Source: Nematostella vectensis (taxonomy: Eukaryota > Cnidaria > Anthozoa > Actiniaria > Edwardsiidae). Taken from it: a DNA stretch of 64,000 nucleotides. Position numbers and translations under genes: made by a program. Positions within the stretch are counted from its first letter, which is position 1. The number at the start of each line of letters is the position of its first letter. The stretch is taken from positions 12,128,856 through 12,192,855 of the forward strand of contig NC_064040.1 in assembly GCF_932526225.1 (NCBI RefSeq), read 5' to 3'. A model generated the notes under the pieces. The model saw nothing but the letters and a program-made list of their open reading frames with translations. It ran no database searches and had not been told where the DNA came from. This document shows positions 23,664 to 33,100 of this stretch, in pieces.

Positions 23664-23805
23664 TGACCCAACGCGTGACCATTACTTGTCACGCCATAGC
23701 GTGCATTGAGCCGTTACACATTAGTTTACGGAACACTTCCGGGGTAATTGAGCGGACAGCTTCATCCCGATGAAACCTCGAACCTCTCGATACCTTCATA
23801 ACATA
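23664..23805 (+). promoter_or_regulatory. Promoter-proximal element and 5' UTR exon of RTK copy 1, with ETS-type site
   Basis: A roughly 140-bp segment is conserved upstream of all three RTK copies. It holds GCGTGACC...GTCACGC, then an ETS-type ACTTCCGG at 23735-23742, and ends in TACCTTCATAACATA|GTAAGC, a splice donor at 23806. The matching acceptor is the AG at 24190-24191, six bases before the ATG. I read it as a non-coding first exon plus proximal promoter. The exact start site is not visible. Confidence 0.6.
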
Positions 23806-24197
23806 GTAAGCAGGTAAGTAAATATGATTTGTTATGCAAATTCCGCCATATAATATACTAGAGAAATCGTAGTAGAATACTTGGTGGTTGCCATGACTTT
23901 GTTGCCAAAAGAGGCACTATATTTTTATAGAATCTTAATTTAATCATGCGAAGATCGTTATGGCCTATTTCCTTTTTGGGTATAAAAACCAGGTTCTTAA
24001 GTAAGTTTTTAGTTTAGTCTACCCCTGCTGATTTGGATATATGCCTAGTTATTTTATTTATTTATTTTTTGGGGGGTATTAGTCACAGTATCGTAATTGT
24101 TTCATATTAGGTTTTTATGTTTGCTACCTTAGCTTTGTAATTTTTTGTCATCCATTGTATTGTCTATATAAAGATATGCTATCTTTATGAGGACACC

Positions 24198-27100
24198 ATG
24201 AAGGTGTGGGTCTATCTGGTTGTTGATCTACTCGTCTTTCTCTGCTCTTCACACGCCGAAAGAGGTGAGTAGTTACCGGTGTAAAGGCATTAGAGATGCA
24301 GTTTGATTTGTTTTGATGTATGTGTCGTCGTCACTCTCGAAGCATAACATAACAATTATGCATATTTCAATATCGGCATTTTATGGCTGTACGTACCTAA
24401 TACTGTTTGTTTCGTTTTGTACGTAGGTAAGAAAGTACTTCATCACTATATAAGAAACCAATTGAGAAACAATTTATTAAAGTTAAGAGTTATTTTTAAG
24501 AGTATCAATAATTGATTAAAGTTAAGAAATTTGCGGAAGTTTAAGTTTCAGCCAAATTTTGCGCAGCTTAATCAAAATCTAATACAGAACATTAAAAATA
24601 ATCCAAAAGTCACAATTTCATGAAAAAGGAAGTGATTTTAATATGCCAATTTCAATACATCATTGTAAACAAAAACATCTCAAAAGTTATCAAATGCATT
24701 GTAAACGTTCAAAGTTTTCTTATTCCAGTTCCTTTAGCGAATTTCATGAATGGGAAACCGTGGAGGGAGCGATGGACAAGCAGTGGAAGCAGTGTAAGGC
24801 TCTGAATTCTGAAGTTGTATTCGATATTCTCGAGCTTTATTTTTGTTTTGAAATCGCTAACTGGTTAAATATTTCTATAGTCCTGGTATTTGAGTAGATC
24901 CGAGCTTGGTGCTTGTGACACTTCTTCTTCGTCGCAACCGAACGGGTGGGTGAAAAGTGACGTCATCAACACTGGACCCGCCACTAGAATCGAGCTCACG
25001 GCAACATTCGATGCCAGGGACTGCTCCTCGTTTTCTGGTGGATCGTACTGTAGACATGACTTTGACGTCTACGCGCATCAGTCTGAGACTCTGTACTGGG
25101 GACCAGTCCCTGACCCGAACAGCAGCCCATCGGGGACATTCAGTAACATAGGGACGCTGAACGCGACGAAACTTTGGACTAGTCTTGAGAATAAGATACA
25201 AAATGTACAGACATTATCACTTATTCTACAAAACAGCAAACCGTACGTCTATCTTGCCCTTCATTACAAAGGCGGATGTCTTGCGGTGCAGAGCATTTTA
25301 GTAGAATATTTTCGATGTGCGGATATGACGCTACCAAGCACACTGGTACAACTAGGGCCGACTGTAGCACCTGCTAACAATTCTATAAATGTTAGTGGAG
25401 TATGCGCACCAAACTCCAAGCAAGTGTCAGGGGCGGGGGATCTCCATGGTTACTGTCAATCAGACGGGGAGTGGAGTTCGGGACTGTTCAGCGGGGAGTG
25501 TCAATGTGAGGCAGGACATCAAAACACAACCACAGGCGGAGGCGGGGCTGAGTGCCAAGGTAAGAGAAAAAAAAAAGAGAAATGTGAATGTACAATATAA
25601 GGTATAGTATAGTAGTATAGTATACAGTATAACGTTTTTGATAAACGATTTCGCGAACCATTATCTAGAGTAGACTCGATTCTGAAAGATTCAGATTTAT
25701 GCCCGCGGCTTCTGAAATTGTTTTAACAATTTAAAAAAATGAGTCTACAAACTCGGCGCATTTTCTTATCTTTTTTTGAGAATCAGAAAAGAAGCTATTG
25801 ACATCTTGTGTGGATTTATTTCGTAAAAACATACACATCACATTTTCCTGTGTTTCTCGTGTTTATTTAAAGCATGTCAAGTTGGAACTTACAAAGCTGT
25901 CCATGGCTATTTTGCCTGCGCAAGTTGCCCTGACAACAGTGTTGCTACGGAAATTGGAAGTAAAAGCTGTACTTGTGTCAGCGGTTTCTACAGGAAGGCG
26001 AACGAGTCCATCAGCTCCGCGTGTACAGGTATTAGGGTCATAAGTACTAATAATAAGAAACAAGGTGGCATGATTCAGATGATCGTGGCACTTTGATGAC
26101 GTAATGTACCAATCACTGATCTAAAAAACACAAAAACCATAATCTCACATTAATCAGATCAAAGGTGGCCCAAACACATTATGATAATTGCCTGTATATA
26201 CAAATGTTGTTGGGAGAAATACTATGGGATGTGGACATTTAAAAAAGCGTTTATTTAGATTCACTGAATCTTGCGGTGTGTGCTCATACCCGATATCATT
26301 GATTTTCATAACTTCTATCCTTACTTTCTTATGCAGACCTGTGGTCTGATCTGCTTTGTTTGAATCTTTGCTAATCTTTAGGCCCACCATCACCCCCAAC
26401 AAGTTTATATAAGCCTTTCCTGAACAGCTCTGCAATAATCCTATCCTGGTCAGCCCCCAATAACACGGGCGGTCGGACTGACGTGTACTACTTGATAGAG
26501 TGCTTCAAATGTGACGGTGATGGCTCCGTCTGTGTGGAGGCCTGTGGAGGCACAGTTGCACAGCACGGGACGTCGGCGCGGGTCAGCGGTCTGTCTGCCT
26601 TCACGTACTATATGTTCAGAGTGTTTGCGCGTAACGGAGTCAGTGATCAAGCCGAGAGGGGAGGTCAAGAGGCCGAGTTTGCCAAGCTGGTCATACAAAC
26701 AAATGACGCGGGTAAGATGAAACCAGTTATTGTGTAAGATGTCGAAACTAAAATAATAAAAATGATATTGGCAGATATGCAACTTTTTGGAGTTCAACCG
26801 GTACAACATAAACTGGCCCTGTTAAAGTGTTTTTAGTGATATTAACAAAGTATTCACTATAGGGATGGTCTTTTAAAAAGGTAGAGTAACCCGCATCTCA
26901 TAAATGAAATTGTCAAACCTTGAGTTTTCAGAGTCTCCAAAGCTTTACAAGTTAAAATCCTAATAAAACAAGCATTTCAAAATAAGAGTGTACAAAAAAG
27001 ATATTAGAAAACAAGCATTTGGAACTGCTGGTATTAGCTATATATTCCTTTCAATCTAAAAGCGTAGTCGTAATATTCAATGTCTTTTCGCTTTAAGTCC

Positions 27101-30100
27101 CAGGCAAGCCTGAGATCACCGCGGTAGAGAAAGTGGACTTGACCCATGTCAGGGTCATTTGGAAGCTTTTGAGGCCCAATGGTATCATTACATCTTACGA
27201 GCTCGAGTACCACGTGACTGGGAAGTCGGCCAATGAAAAGGCATTGACGATAAACGCTACAAGAGCGACGGTGGATGTAGACCGCGATAAAGGCTACCAG
27301 TTCAGGGTCAGTGTTTACTGCTAGCAATCATAGAATTAATAATCGAAACCCTCAAAATCTCGAATTAATTTATTGTCATTCAGGTGCGCGCTCAGACAAG
27401 GCTGGGATATGGACCCTTCAGTGACGCCGTGGGCTTACAAGGTATTTATACCAGTCATCTGTTATTGTCTCTCCTTGTCTTAAATATTCTTCGTTGTACA
27501 TCCTTGTTGCTGTCGCGCTTTCCGAATGGTCATCACACTCCAATATACACATTCCAAAATACGATTTTTTGCGGTCGCGCGTACTTCCGATGTTCTAAAC
27601 CTCCACCATGATTAAACAAGGCAGGGAGGCGAGGCACTGGGGGCTGTGCCTCTATCATGGCCCCTCCCCCACATATTACGAGGCTTGCTATAACTTTGCT
27701 GTGTTGTATCATTGAAGCTTGTCTTTTTGTGTGACAGTGTTGTTGTGCCTTTATCCCTAGCCGGCCAGACCGGTAGCTCGAGCAGTAGTCCGCTTGTGAT
27801 CACCACATCAGTCCTGGGGACGGTGCTAGTCCTGGCTATCCTACTGGTGGCAGCGGTGTGTCTGTATCGAGTCAGGAGGGACAGACGCGCTCCTCGGGGA
27901 ATCAAGGCCACTGTACAGTTTACCGCGAGACCTGAATGTGTAAGTAAGAAACCAGTACCTACATCACCTGGACAAACTGTGTGAATGTGTAAGTAAGAAA
28001 CCAGTACCTACATCACCTGGACAAACTGTGTGAATGTGTAAGTAAGAAACCAGTACCTACATCACCTGGACAAACTGTGTGAATGTGTAAGTAAGAAACC
28101 AGTACCTACATCACCTGGACAAACTGTGTTTGCACTTTGCACCAGATGGGAAATCTAAGAAGAACACTATTGCTGTATTAGTGATTCTTAGAGTCATTTG
28201 TTGCAAAAGTCAAGTTGGGTATTTAATACTCATGATCCGTCTTGTGACTCAGTATCCTTAAGAAAAACAATTTATTTTATTTTATTTAATCTGTCTATTG
28301 GAGATTATTTTGTAAAACAATACGGTTTATAAATATGGATGGAATGTTTTTCATCGTCTATAGCAAGAGGAATACGAAGACATGGGAGAAACGAACCCCG
28401 GACTTGATGCTATCTACTCGTGCGTCGGGGAAGACGAAGCTTGGGAGGTCCCGCCCCAGAACCTGTCAGTTATCAACCGACTGGGCAGCGGTAACTTTGG
28501 TCACGTGGACAAAGCGATGGCTATTGGGATCCCGGGGTTTCCAGGCCAGGTTACGGTTGCCGTTAAAACTTTTAAAGGTAAGCTAACCACCTTAATCATA
28601 ATCTTTGGCATCATCATAAGCTGCATCACTTCAATCACCTGATCGCATCGTTGCTATTATTGTTTTCATCATTTCATCATCTCCATCATCATCATCATCT
28701 TCATAACAATCATCACCATCATCATCTTCATCACCATCATCATCGTCACCATAACACAAACCACCACGACTACCATCAAAACTAACAAAACTAACACTTT
28801 AACCATCCTGACAACCAACGCTACTTTTATCGTCGCATTCGATCCTTAATTGTTGCTTTTATTTTATCCCATTTTCTACTCGTGTTCTCTAGCTACTGCT
28901 CAAGAGAAGGACAAAATAGACTTCCTGACGGAGCTGAACTTGATGAAATCCCTCAGGCCACATCCACACGTTGTATGTCTTATTGGCTGCTGCACCCGAC
29001 AAGCAGGCGAGTTATCGAGTACCAATAGCGAGTTCCAAGTTGCGTGTAACATGGTATAATGTTACTGCTCACTTTGCGATCACCCATGAATACTTACGGT
29101 AAATGTTCTCGAATAGCATATTATGAGTAGCTAGAGGTGAAACGAGTTAAAACATGTTGCGGATTACTTGGCGATCATTCTTGAATACTTGAAAGCCCGG
29201 AGACTTGAATAGCGGGCTACCAGTTTCATCAAATTTAGATTTTTTGTAATGTTTACTTTGCAGATCACTTGGCGATCATTCTTGAATACCTGCCGTATGG
29301 AGACTTGTTGGGCTACCTGAGGCGGTCACGCGGTCATGAGGACTGGTACTGCTCGGGTGATCTCCGCCCCCCGTCGCGGCTCGTCTCGAAGGACTTGGTC
29401 AAGTTCGCGTGGATGATAGCAGACGGCATGGCCTTTCTTGCCGCAAACAAGGTGATAACTTACCTCCAATATCATAATGCCATCTAATGAATAACAAAAC
29501 AATCAGAAAATTAATATTGCCTTTTGCGAGGCGCGCTATTGTGACAACCATGTAAGGGGTCGTCCACACTAACGCGGATTCAAAAGTATCCGGATTCTTT
29601 TCGCCGAAAACGCATCAATTGATTCACGTTCACACTATCGTTTTCGTAGCGTTTCCACCTGGATCCAGCCGTCCCCACTAACACGGAATCAAATGTTGAA
29701 AACGCTAAATGGTACGGGGTGACGTCATTTTTATGATATGAGCATGCTCAAAGCAGCAGGCGCGCCTGTGATATGACGCCATCGTTTCCATTTTGATACG
29801 GATTCGACCGTCCACACTACGGACCTATACGGATCCATTTTTTTCCATTTTCCACTAAGTATACGGATCCATTTTGATTCAGTTTCGACAGCGTTTTCAA
29901 AAGTATCCGGATTCGCTTGAGACAACGCGCGTGTGGACAGAAGGCCTAAACGTATCAAAAAGTATACGGATCAAACGAGTCCATGTTAGTGTTGACGGCA
30001 TCTAAAAGGTCTACGTTAGCCCGCGAGAGCACACTCAAGAACCACATTTTTGACGATGCGCACAAACGTATTGCTTTATCATGGTGGTTAGATTGTGAAA

Positions 30101-33100
30101 CATTATTACAACTAGCTATGCACATCTACCTTAATCACAATTTATCACACAACCTGAATCACAATTTTTTCCTTAAGCTTTGCTATTTCCTACAAGCTTA
30201 AGCTAACCATTCAACCAACAACCTCACCCGTTTAAGAGCTTACATTGATTTGCTTTCTTATAGTTATCCATCTGTTGCAGTGTGTCCACCGCGATCTCGC
30301 CGCCCGTAACGTACTCGTAGGGGAGCACAACACGTGTAAGATCTCGGACCTCGGGCTCGCGAGAGACGTCAGCCAAGATATTTACACGCGGACGTCTTCG
30401 GTAAGATGTAATAATGGCGTTTGTCTTCTTTTAAGACATTAACATTAAAATGTTAACATGGATATTCTCGCTCTAATCTCTTTCACCTGTCCAGCGCTAT
30501 TAGGATAGCGAGGTTTTTTTAATCTCTGCAGCAGGTGATTTTCACGGTGTTTGCATTTTTGCACATTGGGAACTGCTTATCGAGACTCAAAAGTAGAACG
30601 AAAACATTGTCATAAAAGCTGCACACTTTGTAACATGATCTTGGCCTCTGTTGTGCAGGCGCCGCTTCCCTTCAAATGGATGCCGCCCGAGTCGCTGTTG
30701 TACGGACAATCGAGCAGCGCTAGCGATGTGTGAGTAGAAAGCAATTATTTGGCTTTGGAGACATTGATATTAATTAAATATTTCCCGGTTCTCTCACCAG
30801 ATGGTCTTATGGGATAGTTCTTTGGGAGATTTTCACAATTGGTGAGTAATTATCCTGCTGCGCAGAGCTTTCTGTGTCGCTCGTTTACTTTGCTCCACAT
30901 CAACCTCGCGTCCCCGAAATTGACCAATTACAGCGAACCTTGTAAATTTCGGTGGCTTTGTCCAGCCCCCCGCTCGCTACTTTGCCCTTTTTTCGCGTAC
31001 TCGAATCACAGGTAGCCCAAGCGCTCTTTATTTGTCCCTATTGATTTAACGGTAAACATAGGGCGAAAAACAAAATTAGTGAAAAATAAAAAAACAAATT
31101 GTTGAAAAGACGTGTGTAGTCTAGTGTTGTTTTTATGTTTACTTTTTGCGTGTTCTTTGGCCGTATTAAAGCGCCTTTTCCAAGATTCAAGATCCATTTT
31201 AAACGAACGAACAAAAAATCAAAGAATCGTGTTGCCAGTAAAACGCCACAGAGACACGCTGTTAGCGTTAAAGAACTGTATGGAGGTCTGATACATTATT
31301 TACCACTTCTGCTCTGCTAAAAGTTAGAGTTTTATTTGTTTGAGCCGTGCAAGAGTGCTGCAACAAGCAGGGAATATGATGTTATCTGTCCGTAATGAAA
31401 GTCTTGCCAAAAAAACATCGAAAGATAGCGGTATTCTGCCTCCGCCTTTCACCGCCATTCCCCACGGGAAACACTGCTCAATTTACCGTTTCTAAAACGT
31501 TCTCTAATTGGCTACTGAGCCTCCACTCTGAAACAATGGCGACGCAAAATCCGGCTCGTCACAGCAGAGGTTGATGTGAGGCAAAGGAAACGAGCTGTGT
31601 TTTTCTTTATCGTGTTTTTATCCGCGTTGATGACGTCATTCTCTTCAGGTGACTCTCCTTACCCTGGAGTAAAGAGTAAAGGCATTCCGCGCATGCTCCG
31701 TGAAGGATACCGCATGCCAAAACCACCGCACGTCGGGGATGCATTGTGAGTAGGATTCATTGATTTATTGGCTTGGCCATTGGAAATTTTAGGATTCTGG
31801 GAGCTTGCAGGGTATTTTTTGGTTTTGGATACTCTCAAGTATGAAAAAAGCTTATTGGGGAGATAAGGGGAGTTCATCTATGTCCCGCATCTAGCAAAGA
31901 ATGCTCTGTAATGCTGTGGTTACATGTGTTCGCTGAGTTGCTGAGTCACGTGGTTACACCACTAGGTTCTCTGTAATGCTGTGGTTACATGTGTTCGCTG
32001 AGTTGCTGAGTCACGTGGTTTCACCACTAGGTTCTCTGTAATGCTGTGGTTACATGTGTAAGTCTGAGTTGCTGAGTCACGTGGTTTCACCACTAGGTCC
32101 CCTGTAATGCTGTGGTTACATGTGTAAGTCTGAGTTGCTGAGTCACGGGGTTTCACCACTAGCTACTCTGTAATGCTGTGGTTACATGTGAAAGTCTGAG
32201 TTGCTGAGTCACGTGGTTTCACCACTAGGTTCTCTGTAATGCTGTGGATACATGTGTAATTCTGATTGCTGAGTCACGTGGTTTCACCACTAGGTTCTCT
32301 GTAATGCTGTGGTTACATGTGTAAGTCTGAGTTGCTCAGTCACGTGGTTTCACCACTAGGTACTCTGTAATGCTGTGGTTACATGTGTTCGCTGAGTTGC
32401 TGAGTCACGTGGTTTAACCACTAGGTTCTCTGTAATGCCGTGGTTACATGTGTAAGTCTGAGTTGCTAAGTCACGTGGTTTCACCACTAGCTACTCTGTA
32501 ATGCTGTGGTTACATGTGAAAGTCTGAGTTGCCGAGTCACGTGGTTTCACCACTAGGTTCTCTTTAATGCTGTGGTTACATGTGTAAGTCTGGGTTGCTG
32601 AGTTACGTGGTCTCACCACTAGGTACTCTGTAATGCTGTGGTTACATGTGTAAGTCTGAGTTGCTGAGTCACGTTGTTTTACCACTAGGTTCTCTGTAAT
32701 GCTGTGGTTACATGTGTAAGTCTGAGTTGCTGAGTCACGTGGTTTCACCACTAGCTTCTCTGTAATGCTGTGGATACATGTGTAATTCTGAGTTGCTGAG
32801 TCACGTGGTTTCACCACTAGGTTCTCTGTAATGCTGTGGTTACATGTGTAAGTCTGAGTTGCTGAGTTACGTGGTCTCACCACTAGGTACTCTGTAATGC
32901 TGTGGTTACATGTGTAAGTCTGAGTTGCTGAGTCACGTTGTTTCACCACTAGGTTCTCTGTAATGCTGTGGTTACATGTTTAAGTCTGAGTTGCTGAGTC
33001 ACGTGGTCTCACCACCAGCTTCTCTGTAATGCTGTGGATACATGTGTACGTCTGAGTTGCTGAGTAATAATATAATAATAATTTATTAATTTATATTGCG

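Noticed and set aside
24875..25201. Minus-strand frames opposite exon 3 of the RTK copies (also 37509-37865 and 52141-52458)
   Set aside because: Shadows of the conserved Eph-type exon on the other strand; they repeat in all copies only because the exon does.
31962..32949. Minus-strand open frames with a 22-aa repeat ([20 protein letters not shown] type) across the 66-bp array
   Set aside because: They are the reverse reading of a non-coding minisatellite whose unit happens to be a multiple of three. No start context, splice sites or homology; the plus strand explains the sequence.
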